This document shows, in pieces, positions 17,548 to 26,788 of a stretch of DNA of 64,000 nt. The translations under genes were made by a program, and so were the position numbers. How positions within the stretch are numbered: the stretch's first letter is position 1; the number at the start of each line of letters is the position of its first letter. Location: assembly GCA_943846595.1 (NCBI GenBank), contig OX044355.1, forward strand, positions 186,001 through 250,000, in the 5' to 3' direction. This stretch comes from an uncultured Polaribacter sp. Its GTDB lineage: Bacteria > Bacteroidota > Bacteroidia > Flavobacteriales > Flavobacteriaceae. The notes beneath the pieces are model-generated. The model did not search any database, was not told the origin of the DNA, and was given only the letters and a program-made list of their open reading frames with translations.

Positions 17548-18965
17548 TGATTGGATTGGATAAATACAAAGCTATTTTCCTAATCCTTATCAGTTGTAGC
17601 CTCTATTTTTATATTGGCTATTTTTTAGAGAGATCCGCTTTTAACACATTGTTTTTTTCTTGGGTTTCTTTATTTATTTGCTTTTATTTTCTGATGAAAA
17701 GCAAGCCATTAAATTTTAAATATTTGGCAGGTATTTCCATCCTTTTTAGGTTGGTAATCCTATTCCAAATTCCAAATCTATCACAAGATTTCTATCGTTT
17801 TATTTGGGACGGAAGAATGATTCTCGAAGGACTAAACCCCTACCTTTCATTACCAGAGACCTACATTCAACAAGGATTAAATCCAATATCAGAAGCCCTA
17901 ACTCTGTATGAAGGAATGGGTACATTGAATGGAAGTCATTTCACCAATTATCCGCCATTGCATCAAATTGGTTTTTTAATTGCAGCCCTTTTTTCGAGTA
18001 AAAGTATTTTGGGCTCTATAGTGGTATTACGAGTCCTTATTATTATAGCCGATATAGGGATTCTTTATTTTGGAAAGAAATTATTAGAAAAACTGAAACT
18101 ACCGATTCAAAATATTTTTTGGTATGTACTCAACCCGTTTATCATTATTGAAATTACAGGAAACCTCCATTTTGAATCCATCATGTTATTCTTCTTGGTC
18201 TGTGCATTGTACAAATTAACACAAAAAAAATGGTGCTTTGCAGGGGTATTAATCGCAGGTGCTATTTCTGTGAAACTGATTCCACTTTTATTTTTACCAC
18301 TTTTTTACCAATGGTTTGCAAAACCGAAAAACCTAAAAAAAAATTCAGTAGAAGTTGAGGACAAAAGTAGCAATAGAATCCTAAGGAAAAAATGGGGGCC
18401 TAGCGTCCCAGGACTCAAAAATTTAATTGCCTTCTATGGTATTGTATTCACCACAATAATTGTCTTATTCTTACCTTTTTATTCACAAGAATTGGTTTCT
18501 AATTATTTAAAATCAATTGGTTTATGGTTTCTGAAATTTGAATTTAATGCGAGTTTTTACTACCTCTTTCGAGAAATTGGATACCTTTTTAGAGGCTGGA
18601 ATGAAATTGCAATCATTGGTAAAATAACCTCCACTCTAACCCTAATTTTCATAGGATACCTGAGCTTCTTTAGAAAAAACAGCTCGATGCCTCAACTCAT
18701 TACTGCACTCTTATTTGGAAGTTCTTTTTATTACTTTACCACCACAACAATGCATCCTTGGTATTTGGCGACATTACTTATTTTGAGCATTTTTACAAAG
18801 TATCGCTTCACAATCGTATGGAGTTTCCTCGTTATCCTAAGCTATCAGGCCTATGCAAATAGCACTTGGAAAGAAAATCTATGGATTGTAGGATTCGAAT
18901 ATTTCGTTGTTTTTTCCTACTTGATTTTTGAGCTTAAAAGGAAAAAAAACATTCAGTTAACCTAG
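17547..18965 (+). CDS. Multi-spanning GT-C-type glycosyltransferase
   Basis: A 472-residue hydrophobic protein with about ten membrane helices. The first extracytoplasmic loop has QDFYRFIWDGRMILEGLNPY, typical of GT-C enzymes (GT87/DUF2029-like mannosyltransferases) that use polyprenol-phosphate sugars. A charged cytoplasmic loop lies around residues 260-290. It is the last gene of the trio and could use the lipid-linked sugar made by the DPM1-like enzyme. The substrate is inferred from fold and context only. Confidence 0.75.
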   Translation: MIGLDKYKAIFLILISCSLYFYIGYFLERSAFNTLFFSWVSLFICFYFLMKSKPLNFKYLAGISILFRLVILFQIPNLSQDFYRFIWDGRMILEGLNPYLSLPETYIQQGLNPISEALTLYEGMGTLNGSHFTNYPPLHQIGFLIAALFSSKSILGSIVVLRVLIIIADIGILYFGKKLLEKLKLPIQNIFWYVLNPFIIIEITGNLHFESIMLFFLVCALYKLTQKKWCFAGVLIAGAISVKLIPLLFLPLFYQWFAKPKNLKKNSVEVEDKSSNRILRKKWGPSVPGLKNLIAFYGIVFTTIIVLFLPFYSQELVSNYLKSIGLWFLKFEFNASFYYLFREIGYLFRGWNEIAIIGKITSTLTLIFIGYLSFFRKNSSMPQLITALLFGSSFYYFTTTTMHPWYLATLLILSIFTKYRFTIVWSFLVILSYQAYANSTWKENLWIVGFEYFVVFSYLIFELKRKKNIQLT

Positions 18966-19008
18966 ATGTTCGTAGTTTTTTGTATTTTAGAGACTTATTA
19001 TTTTTTCA

Positions 19009-20040
19009 ATGAAAAGACTGACTATAAAAGACATCGCTAAAGAATTCAATGTTTCTATTTCAACCGTTTCCAAAGCATTGAATAACAGTTACGAAATTAG
19101 TATTAGTACCAAAGAAAAGATTCAAAAATTTGCAAAAGAGAACAATTACAAACCCAATTTTAATGCGTTAAGTTTAAAAAACAGACAAACTAAGACGATT
19201 GGAATTATCATTCCCAACATGCTAAATTATTTCTTTGCGCAAGTTTTTAAAGGCATCGAAAAAGTGGCAAATGATCGAGGTTATAAAATTATATCCTGCA
19301 TTTCCAATGAGTCTTATACTAAAGAAGTAGAAACAATAGAAATGCTTTCCAATGGAATTATAGATGGTTTTATTCTTTCTTTGGCAGAAGAAACCATTTT
19401 GAAAAATGATTTTTCGCATTTAAAAGAAATGATCAATAATAACACCCCTATTGTAATGTTTGATCGGGTTGCAGATGACATTGATTGTGACAAAGTAATT
19501 ACAGACGATTTTATCGGTACAGTAAACACCGTTAATCACCTAGTAAAAACTGGAAGTAAAAACATTGCCTTTATATCTACCATCAGCAAGTTAAAAATTG
19601 GTGAAAAAAGAAAACATGGTTACTTAAAAGGATTGGAAGAAAATAACATTACTGTAAACAGAAATTTAATTATCGATATTTTAGAGGATGATTACAAAGA
19701 ATACGAAAATATATTAACCCCTATTTTTGACAACAACACCATTGATGCTGTAATTGCTACAGATGAATCATCGGCAATTGCTGCAATGAAAGTTGCCATT
19801 AAGAAAGGATTCAAAGTTCCTCAAAACTTTTCTGTAATTTCTTTTTCAAACGGAATTTTAGCAAGACACTCCAGCCCAAAAATGACGACGATAAGTCAAC
19901 ATGGGGAAATAATGGGTGCCACTGCAGCTGAAATTTTGATTGACAAATTAGAGAAAAAAAATACACCCGAAAAACCGAAAACAGTCGTGATTAAAACAAA
20001 TTTAGTGGAACGAAATTCTACAAAAAAATTCGCCCTTTAA
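19009..20040 (+). CDS. LacI family transcriptional regulator
   Basis: A 343-residue DNA-binding regulator. The N-terminal helix-turn-helix (TIKDIAKEFNVSISTVSKAL, about 4-23) is followed by the hinge and a periplasmic-binding-protein-like sensor domain (from IGIIIPNMLNYFF). LacI proteins usually repress sugar-use genes and respond to a sugar. No sugar utilisation operon is adjacent, so its targets are elsewhere or include the upstream glycosyltransferases (inference). The 3' end overlaps the convergent nitrilase gene by 4 bases. Confidence 0.9.
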   Translation: MKRLTIKDIAKEFNVSISTVSKALNNSYEISISTKEKIQKFAKENNYKPNFNALSLKNRQTKTIGIIIPNMLNYFFAQVFKGIEKVANDRGYKIISCISNESYTKEVETIEMLSNGIIDGFILSLAEETILKNDFSHLKEMINNNTPIVMFDRVADDIDCDKVITDDFIGTVNTVNHLVKTGSKNIAFISTISKLKIGEKRKHGYLKGLEENNITVNRNLIIDILEDDYKEYENILTPIFDNNTIDAVIATDESSAIAAMKVAIKKGFKVPQNFSVISFSNGILARHSSPKMTTISQHGEIMGATAAEILIDKLEKKNTPEKPKTVVIKTNLVERNSTKKFAL

Positions 20041-20993
20041 TCCTCGTAGGAAACCGTACTTTGTCGTTCTCTATTTACCGATAACTTAGTTACATCGGGT
20101 CTGGAGTAATGCCCTACACAGTCAAAATTTTGTCGTTCTTCCAACACCCGGTTAAAATCTAAGGTTTCAATAATTAAACCTTCTTTCAACACAACGGGTG
20201 CCAATATCCATTCACCATCAGGACCTGCAATACAAGATCCTCCGTTTGCTAAAATAGCAGGTGCTTTTTCTAAAATTTTATCTAAATGAGGCGTCTCTTT
20301 TGGAAAATCTGATTTTGACATTAAACTTGAAACTGAAATGACAAAAGAACGAGATTCCCTCGCTATAAAACGAGTAATGTCTTTGGTGTTATGATCACTT
20401 CCAGGCCAAACAGCAATGTGTAAATTTTCACCCAAACCATATAAAGCTGTTCTTGGTAAAGGCATCCAATTTTCCCAACAATTCAAACCGCCGATTGTAA
20501 AATCTTTTAACGAGTGAACCTGCAAACCATTTCCGTCTCCTGCCGCCCAGGTTAAACGTTCGTCAAAAGTAGGCTGCAATTTACGATGTACTGACTTTAT
20601 TTCTCCTGCAGCATTAATATAAACCAAAGAAGCATAAATACTGTGTCCTCCCCTATTTTGAGCGCGCTCCATAACCCCTAAATAAATAGCAATATTATTA
20701 TTTTTCGCTAATCTACAAATGCTGTCTAACTCGCCTTTTTCGATGGTGATCGAATTGCGAACATAATGTGCATGCAATTCTTTTTGAGTTTTAGAATCCC
20801 ATGCTACTCCGTTTGTTAGTGCAATCCAAAAAGGGTATCCTGGCAATAGCGCCTCACCAAAAACAATGAGTTCACAATTCTCTTTTGCAGCATCTAAAAT
20901 AGATTTTTCTATTTTCTCGATGGTTTTTTCTTTGTTCAGCCAAACTGGTGAAATTTGTGCTAAGGCTACTTTTAATAGGTTTTTGGTCATCAT
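20037..20993 (-). CDS. Carbon-nitrogen hydrolase (nitrilase-like)
   Basis: A 318-residue cytoplasmic enzyme of the nitrilase superfamily. The catalytic triad is complete: Glu47 in FGEALLPGYPFW, Lys138 in HRKLQPT and Cys172 in GLNCWENWMP. The PGYPFW and CWENWMP context resembles branch-1 nitrilases (nitrile to acid and ammonia) rather than amidases. The natural substrate is unknown. The start could be either of two adjacent ATGs (20993 or 20990). It ends within the lacI-type gene on the opposite strand. Confidence 0.85.
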   Translation of the reverse strand: MMTKNLLKVALAQISPVWLNKEKTIEKIEKSILDAAKENCELIVFGEALLPGYPFWIALTNGVAWDSKTQKELHAHYVRNSITIEKGELDSICRLAKNNNIAIYLGVMERAQNRGGHSIYASLVYINAAGEIKSVHRKLQPTFDERLTWAAGDGNGLQVHSLKDFTIGGLNCWENWMPLPRTALYGLGENLHIAVWPGSDHNTKDITRFIARESRSFVISVSSLMSKSDFPKETPHLDKILEKAPAILANGGSCIAGPDGEWILAPVVLKEGLIIETLDFNRVLEERQNFDCVGHYSRPDVTKLSVNRERQSTVSYED

Positions 20994-21063
20994 TTATTTA
21001 TTATTTCACTATAAATGGTTACAACTATTGCTGTGTAAATTTTCGAAAAAATGATTTTTATTT

Positions 21064-21855
21064 TTACACTTTTATAGAAACAACTAAGCCTTCATTGGCT
21101 CTTACATTAAAAACAGTTTCATCCTCAAAAATTAAATACTGTCCCTTAATCCCAACCAATTTCCCTGTATAATGAAGTGTTTTCTTTAGGTTCAAACTTT
21201 TTGGTTTCTCGGGATATTTTATCACCGGAAAATTCAACTTGGTTTCTTTATTGTTCGCTATAAAATACGCTTGAGCTTCAACTGGTATGTATTGCTTTAA
21301 TTGATCTCTCCACTCGATAAGGTTTTCATCAGTATTGGCATTCTTTAGCATTTTTCGCCAATTGGTTTTGTCGGCTACGTAATCTTTTAAAGCTACTTCG
21401 GTAATTCCGGCTAAGTATCTATTGGGTACTTCTACTATTTCGATGGCTTCATGCGCCCCCTGATCTATCCAACGTGTAGGAACTTGCTGTTTTCTGGTAA
21501 CTCCTACTTTTACATTGCTAGAATTTGCCAAGTATACAACATGTGGTTTTAGTTGTACGCTTTTTTCATAAGCCAAATTTCGATCTTCTATCCCTAAATG
21601 TGCGGTACTTAATTCGGGTCGCATGATCCAGTCTCCAGCATTTGGAGTATCAAAAAAGCAGGATTTACAGAAACCTTGCCTGTAAATTTCTCTTTCTAAA
21701 TGACAGTTTAAGCATTCATAGGTCACAAAATCAAATGTTATTGTGGCATTCAATAATTGATTCATATTAATAAAATCATCAGTCATATCCAAATAATACT
21801 GAATTAGATCTTGATTCTCGGTCATCATTTTTTTTAAAACTCCTTGATAGGTCAT
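21064..21855 (-). CDS. DUF2797 family protein
   Basis: A 263-residue protein of family DUF2797. It contains a four-Cys zinc-ribbon-like site (YECLNCHLEREIYRQGFCKSC starts near residue 46) and a central segment VVYLANSSNVKVGVTRK with a following RWIDQGA, which resembles the GIY-YIG nuclease core in layout. Function is unknown; a nucleic-acid role would fit the zinc ribbon. It is divergent from the GH3-like gene, with about 80 bases between starts. Alternative in-frame starts exist at the Met residues 10 and 11. Confidence 0.75.
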   Translation of the reverse strand: MTYQGVLKKMMTENQDLIQYYLDMTDDFINMNQLLNATITFDFVTYECLNCHLEREIYRQGFCKSCFFDTPNAGDWIMRPELSTAHLGIEDRNLAYEKSVQLKPHVVYLANSSNVKVGVTRKQQVPTRWIDQGAHEAIEIVEVPNRYLAGITEVALKDYVADKTNWRKMLKNANTDENLIEWRDQLKQYIPVEAQAYFIANNKETKLNFPVIKYPEKPKSLNLKKTLHYTGKLVGIKGQYLIFEDETVFNVRANEGLVVSIKV

Positions 21856-21937
21856 ATAAAAGATTTTATTATTTTAGAGGAAGATTTCTTGCTATGTTTA
21901 AATAAGAAATAACACCAAACAAACTTACAAAAATTCT

Positions 21938-23446
21938 ATGGCGATTCAGATTATCAATTCTATAATATCTTGGTTTTTAAAGAAACGGATACACCAAATT
22001 GAATTGTTTACGAAATACCCCAACGATGTTCAAGAAGAACTGTTGCTAAGGCTCATAAATACTGCTAAAAATACCGAGTTTGGAATAGAAAAAGAATTTA
22101 CTGCCATTCATAAATATACAGATTTTCGTAAAAAAGTACCCATACAGCAATATGAAACTTTCGAACCTTTAATTGAACGCTGTCGAAAAGGAACCCAGAA
22201 TTTATTCTGGCCAACTCCTATAAAATGGTTTGCAAAAAGTAGCGGTACCACCAACGCAAAAAGTAAATTCATTCCTGTTTCTAATGATGCTTTAGAATAC
22301 TGTCACTTAAAAGCGGGAAAAGATATGTTGTGCTTGTACATTCACAATAATCCCAAAACACAGCTTTTTACAGGCAAAGGTTTGCGATTGGGAGGAAGTT
22401 CGGAAGTCTATCAAGACAACGGGTCTCATTTTGGCGACTTGTCTGCAATCATTACAGAAAACTTGCCTTTTTGGGCAGATTTTAGTTCCGCACCAAGTCA
22501 GCAAGTCGCGTTAATGGCAGAGTGGGAAACTAAAATGGAGGCCATTGTCAACGAGACAATCAATGAAAACATTACCAGTTTGGTAGGCGTTCCTTCATGG
22601 ATGTTGGTCTTATTGAATCGGGTTTTAGAAAAAACAGGAAAAGAGAATATATTAGAGGTTTGGCCAAATTTGGAGGTCTATTTTCACGGAGGAGTAAACT
22701 TTAACCCCTATAGAGAACAATACAAAAAGTTGATTCCGAAAGTCGATTTCAACTATTATGAAATTTACAATGCCTCCGAAGGTTTTTTTGCCATTCAAGA
22801 CAAACAGGGTTCTAAAGAATTGTTGTTAATGTTAGATTATGGAATTTTTTATGAATTCATTCCAATGATGCATTATAAGGGCGAAAATTCAATTGCTATC
22901 CCTTTGTCTGAAGTAGAAAAAGGTATTAATTATGCAATCTTAATCACCACCAATGGTGGCTTATGGCGTTATTTAATTGGTGATACTGTAAAGTTTACTT
23001 CCACTGACCCCTATCGAATTAAAATTACAGGTCGGACAAAACACCACATCAATGTTTTTGGGGAAGAATTGATTATTGAAAATACAGAAGAAGCTTTGCG
23101 CATCGCATGTGAGAAAACAAATGCAAGCATTTCTGAGTATACCGTAGGTCCCATTTTCATGGAAGGCAAAGAAAAAGGAGGACACGAGTGGATTATTGAA
23201 TTTACAAAAGAACCCAAAGTAATGGCGAAGTTTACTGAAATTTTAGACGAGGCATTAAAAGCGATCAACTCCGATTATGAGGCAAAAAGATATTCAAACA
23301 TGACCTTAATGCTGCCCATAGTACACAAAGCAAAAAAAGGATTGTTCTATAGCTGGCTCAAGAAAAAAGGCAAATTAGGAGGCCAACATAAAGTACCCAG
23401 ATTGTCGAATTCGAGAGCGTTTGTAGAGGAGCTATTAAATCTATAA
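21938..23446 (+). CDS. GH3 auxin-responsive-promoter-like adenylate-forming protein
   Basis: A 502-residue member of the GH3 family, which in plants conjugates amino acids to hormones through an acyl-adenylate. The ATP motif KSSGTTNAKSKFIPVS, the middle motif YYEIYNASEGFFAIQD and the LLLMLDYGIFYEF segment are all visible, so the enzyme is probably active as an acyl-acid ligase. Such genes are common in Bacteroidetes but their substrate is unknown. It is convergent with the polyprenyl synthase gene. Confidence 0.85.
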   Translation: MAIQIINSIISWFLKKRIHQIELFTKYPNDVQEELLLRLINTAKNTEFGIEKEFTAIHKYTDFRKKVPIQQYETFEPLIERCRKGTQNLFWPTPIKWFAKSSGTTNAKSKFIPVSNDALEYCHLKAGKDMLCLYIHNNPKTQLFTGKGLRLGGSSEVYQDNGSHFGDLSAIITENLPFWADFSSAPSQQVALMAEWETKMEAIVNETINENITSLVGVPSWMLVLLNRVLEKTGKENILEVWPNLEVYFHGGVNFNPYREQYKKLIPKVDFNYYEIYNASEGFFAIQDKQGSKELLLMLDYGIFYEFIPMMHYKGENSIAIPLSEVEKGINYAILITTNGGLWRYLIGDTVKFTSTDPYRIKITGRTKHHINVFGEELIIENTEEALRIACEKTNASISEYTVGPIFMEGKEKGGHEWIIEFTKEPKVMAKFTEILDEALKAINSDYEAKRYSNMTLMLPIVHKAKKGLFYSWLKKKGKLGGQHKVPRLSNSRAFVEELLNL

Positions 23447-23474
23447 AAATGATTGTACTTGGAATTGTACTTTA

Positions 23475-24452
23475 TTAAATCTTACGTTCCACAACGTATC
23501 CAATCATTTTAAGCAAGGAGGTTTTGTATTCTGAAGTTGGGTAATTTTCTAAAAGCGCAATGGCTTTTTGGATGTACTCCTCCATTTTAAGAGTTGTATA
23601 TTCAATTCCGCCGTTACTTTTTACAAACGTAATGATTTCTTTCACACGCTTTTTATCCTTGTTGTATTTTTTGATGGAATTGATCAACCAAGATTTCTCT
23701 TTTTTAGAACAATTATTTAGAGTATAAATTAAAGGCAATGTCATTTTTTGTTCTTTAATATCAATCCCAGTAGGCTTGCCAATCTTGGCATCCGAATAAT
23801 CAAATAAATCATCTTTAATCTGAAAAGCAATACCAATGTATTCTCCAAATTTTCTCATTTGATGAATCTTCTCTTGACTTGCGCCAACAGATGCTGCACC
23901 AATTCCACAGCAAGCAGCAATTAGAGTGGCTGTTTTTTTACGGATAATATCGAAATAAACAGCTTCGGTAATGTCTAATTTTCGAGCTTTTTCTATTTGC
24001 AACAATTCACCCTCACTCATTTCACGAACGGCAATGGAAATCAATTTTAACAAATCAAAATCTTCATTATCTATAGACAACAACAATCCTTTCGACAATA
24101 AAAAATCGCCTACAAGTACGGCGATTTTGTTTTTCCAGAGGGCATTTATGGAGAAAAACCCGCGCCTTCTATTGCTATCATCTACCACATCATCATGCAC
24201 CAAAGTAGCGGTATGAATTAATTCTACAACAGAAGCACCTCGATAAGTACGTTCATCAAAACCACCATTAGAAACCATTTTTGCCACTAAAAAAACAAAC
24301 ATCGGACGCATTTGTTTTCCTTTTCTTCGAACAATATAATAAGTAATTCTGTTTAAAAGCGGAACTTTTGAAAGCATCGCATCTTTGAACTTTTCTTCAA
24401 AAAGTTCCATTTCAGATAAAATGGGGCGTTTAATTTGCTCAACGGTATTCAT
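23475..24452 (-). CDS. Polyprenyl diphosphate synthase
   Basis: Trans-prenyltransferase that extends an allylic diphosphate with isopentenyl diphosphate, giving the side chain of menaquinone in flavobacteria. Both aspartate-rich motifs are present: HDDVVDDSNRRRG (first Asp 87 from the chosen start) and KDDLFDYSD. I use ATG 24452 (MNTVEQIKRPIL; 325 aa), because a TAATTTTG promoter box lies at 24458-24465, inside the 17-codon upstream extension to 24503. rlmN lies upstream on the same strand. Confidence 0.88.
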   Translation of the reverse strand: MNTVEQIKRPILSEMELFEEKFKDAMLSKVPLLNRITYYIVRRKGKQMRPMFVFLVAKMVSNGGFDERTYRGASVVELIHTATLVHDDVVDDSNRRRGFFSINALWKNKIAVLVGDFLLSKGLLLSIDNEDFDLLKLISIAVREMSEGELLQIEKARKLDITEAVYFDIIRKKTATLIAACCGIGAASVGASQEKIHQMRKFGEYIGIAFQIKDDLFDYSDAKIGKPTGIDIKEQKMTLPLIYTLNNCSKKEKSWLINSIKKYNKDKKRVKEIITFVKSNGGIEYTTLKMEEYIQKAIALLENYPTSEYKTSLLKMIGYVVERKI

Positions 24453-24457
24453 GTGCA

Positions 24458-24465
24458 CAAAATTA
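24458..24465 (-). promoter_or_regulatory. -7 box deciding the polyprenyl synthase start
   Basis: TAATTTTG on the minus strand, 5 bases before ATG 24452. If used, the mRNA would be nearly leaderless and the longer reading-frame start at 24503 cannot be the true one. Confidence 0.4.
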
Positions 24466-24520
24466 CGAAATTTAAACAAGACCAGACAGATTTTAAAAAC
24501 CAATCAGGTCTATAATCTAT

Positions 24521-25558
24521 TTAAGATTTATTGGCCAATTGGCCACAAGCAGCATCAATATCTTTTCCTCGAGAACGACGCACATTTACAGTAATGTCAT
24601 GCATTTCCAAATTGGAGATATAACTATTAATCGCAGAAGAGCTTGCTTGCTGAAACTCCCCATCATCAATTGGGTTGTATTCTATTAAGTTGACTTTACA
24701 GGGCACATAACTACAAAACTTTACCAAGGCTTGAATATCTTCTTTTCGGTCATTAATGCCTTTCCAAACAATGTATTCATAAGTAATGATACGCTCCGTT
24801 TTTTCATACCAATATTCCAAAGATGCTCTTAAATCATCTAAAGGAAAATTTGTATTAAAAGGCATAATTGAAGTTCGTACTTCGTCAATTGCAGAGTGTA
24901 AAGAGACGGCTAAATTGAATTTCACTCCGTCATCAGCCATTTTTTTGATAATTTTTGGCACGCCAGAAGTGGATACTGTAATTCTTTTTGGAGACATCCC
25001 TAAGCCTTCTGGTGATGTAATTTTTTCGATGGATTTAATGACGTTGTTATAGTTCATTAAAGGTTCTCCCATACCCATAAAAACAATATTAGACAACTTG
25101 TGATTATGATACAATCGACTTTGATTATCAATAGCAACTACTTGATCATAAATTTCATCTGGATTTAAATTTCGCATTCTTTTTAAACGAGAAGTTGCAC
25201 AAAATTTACAATCTAAACTACAACCTACCTGACTAGAAACACAGGCTGTTGTTCTTTTTGGTGTGGGTATTAAAACAGATTCTACTATAAAACCATCGTG
25301 TAATTTTATCCCGTTTTTAATAGTACCATCTTTACTTCTTTGCATCGAATCTACCTTTATATGATTGATCACAAAGTTCTCTTCCAACATGGCTCTGGTC
25401 GCTTTAGAAACGTTGGTCATGTCTTCAAAAGTATGAGAAGCCTTACTCCACAACCATTCGTACACTTGATTTCCACGAAAGGCTTTGTCGCCATTTTCAA
25501 CAAAAAAATCTCTTAATGCTTCTTTTGTTAATGCCCTGATGTCTTTCTTTTTATTCAA
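24521..25558 (-). CDS. rlmN: 23S rRNA (A2503-C2)/tRNA (A37-C2) methyltransferase RlmN
   Basis: Radical-SAM enzyme that methylates C2 of A2503 in 23S rRNA and of A37 in some tRNAs. The 345-residue protein has the radical-SAM cysteines C113, C117 and C120 (GCSLDCKFCATS), the GMGEPLMN motif, and the second catalytic cysteine C338 in the C-terminal DAACGQL. Length and order match the family. The gene has its own -7 box upstream and lies after queA on the same strand, separated from it by a terminator. Confidence 0.95.
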   Translation of the reverse strand: MNKKKDIRALTKEALRDFFVENGDKAFRGNQVYEWLWSKASHTFEDMTNVSKATRAMLEENFVINHIKVDSMQRSKDGTIKNGIKLHDGFIVESVLIPTPKRTTACVSSQVGCSLDCKFCATSRLKRMRNLNPDEIYDQVVAIDNQSRLYHNHKLSNIVFMGMGEPLMNYNNVIKSIEKITSPEGLGMSPKRITVSTSGVPKIIKKMADDGVKFNLAVSLHSAIDEVRTSIMPFNTNFPLDDLRASLEYWYEKTERIITYEYIVWKGINDRKEDIQALVKFCSYVPCKVNLIEYNPIDDGEFQQASSSAINSYISNLEMHDITVNVRRSRGKDIDAACGQLANKS

Positions 25559-25595
25559 TGTAAAATGATTAAACGGTTAAAAAATAGCACTGTTG

Positions 25596-25603
25596 CAAAA
25601 ATA
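25596..25603 (-). promoter_or_regulatory. -7 box of rlmN
   Basis: TATTTTTG on the minus strand, 37 bases before the rlmN ATG and just after the queA terminator hairpin, which fits a fresh transcription start. Confidence 0.45.
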
Positions 25604-25608
25604 TGCAT

Positions 25609-25643
25609 AAAAAAACTGGTACCTAAATGAAGTACCAGTTTTT
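25609..25643 (-). terminator. Intrinsic terminator of queA
   Basis: A perfect stem of AAAACTGGTAC type (25612-25622 paired with GTACCAGTTTT at 25632-25642) flanked by A and T runs, 23 bases after the queA stop. On the minus strand the stem is followed by a run of T. Confidence 0.75.
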
Positions 25644-25665
25644 AATTCTTGAATTGCTGAATCTC

Positions 25666-26715
25666 TTAGATAATCAACATTGCATCGCCATAAGCATAGA
25701 ATTTATACTTTTCTTTGATGGCAACTTTATAGGCTTCCATTATTAAGTCGTAACCTCCAAAAGCGGCAACAGACATTAATAAAGTAGATTTTGGTTTGTG
25801 AAAGTTTGAAATCATGCTGTTTGCAATGCTAAACTCATGAGGAGGGAAAAGAAATTTATTGGTCCAACCTGAAAATGGGTTTAATTGTTGACTAGCAGAA
25901 ACCGAAGACTCTACGGTTCTCATTACCGTAGTTCCTACTGCACAAATTCTTCTTTTTTCTATTTTAGCAGAATTTATTTTGTCTGCAGAATTTGAAGAAA
26001 TAACAATTTGCTCAGAATCCATTTTGTGCTTCGATAAGTCTTCTACCTCAACCGGTGCAAAAGTACCCAAACCAATATGTAATGTTGTTTCTGCAAATTC
26101 AACACCTTTAATTTCTAAACGTTTTAGCAAGTGTTTAGAAAAGTGCAATCCTGCAGATGGTGCAGCAACTGCTCCTTCATTTTTGGCAAAAATAGTTTGA
26201 TATCTTTCTTTGTCTAATTCTTCTACGTCTCTACCAATTAATTTTGGCAAAGGGGTTTCCCCTAATTCCAATAACTTTGCTCTAAATTCCTCATAACTTC
26301 CGTCAAACAAGAAACGCAATGTTCTTCCTCTAGATGTTGTATTGTCAATTACTTCAGCAACTAAACTATCATCTTCTCCAAAAAATAATTTGTTCCCGAT
26401 TCTAATTTTTCTTGCTGGATCTACCAATACATCCCACAATCTGTTCTCTGCATTTAGTTCTCTTAATAAGAAAACTTCAATCCTAGCACCTGTTTTTTCC
26501 TTATTCCCATACATTCTGGCAGGAAAAACCTTGGTATCATTCAACATCATTACATCACCTTCTTCGAAGTAATCAATAACGTCTTTAAAAAGTTTATGTT
26601 CTATAGTACCTTCTTTTCTATTGACCACCATCAAACGAGACTCATCTCGATGATCTGCTGGATATTTTGATATTAATTCTTCGGGTAATTCGAATTCGAA
26701 CTGGGATAGTTTCAT
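25666..26715 (-). CDS. queA: S-adenosylmethionine:tRNA ribosyltransferase-isomerase
   Basis: Transfers and isomerises the ribosyl part of SAM to preQ1-modified tRNA, giving epoxyqueuosine. Start at ATG 26715 ([15 protein letters not shown]; 349 aa), the conserved N-terminus; an upstream ATG at 26742 falls inside the promoter. The motifs [30 protein letters not shown] and [13 protein letters not shown] identify the family. aroA lies 74 bases upstream on the same strand but queA has its own promoter. Confidence 0.94.
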   Translation of the reverse strand: MKLSQFEFELPEELISKYPADHRDESRLMVVNRKEGTIEHKLFKDVIDYFEEGDVMMLNDTKVFPARMYGNKEKTGARIEVFLLRELNAENRLWDVLVDPARKIRIGNKLFFGEDDSLVAEVIDNTTSRGRTLRFLFDGSYEEFRAKLLELGETPLPKLIGRDVEELDKERYQTIFAKNEGAVAAPSAGLHFSKHLLKRLEIKGVEFAETTLHIGLGTFAPVEVEDLSKHKMDSEQIVISSNSADKINSAKIEKRRICAVGTTVMRTVESSVSASQQLNPFSGWTNKFLFPPHEFSIANSMISNFHKPKSTLLMSVAAFGGYDLIMEAYKVAIKEKYKFYAYGDAMLII

Positions 26716-26739
26716 AATTTTTGTTTGATGTAAAGGCCG

Positions 26740-26771
26740 CAAAGATACGATATCGAAATAGGCGTTGTCAA
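26740..26771 (-). promoter_or_regulatory. Promoter of queA
   Basis: Minus strand TTG (26771-26769), a 21-nt spacer, then TATCTTTG (26747-26740), 25 bases before ATG 26715. It supports the shorter queA start. Confidence 0.6.
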
Positions 26772-26788
26772 GTGTTTCCCTGTTTAAT

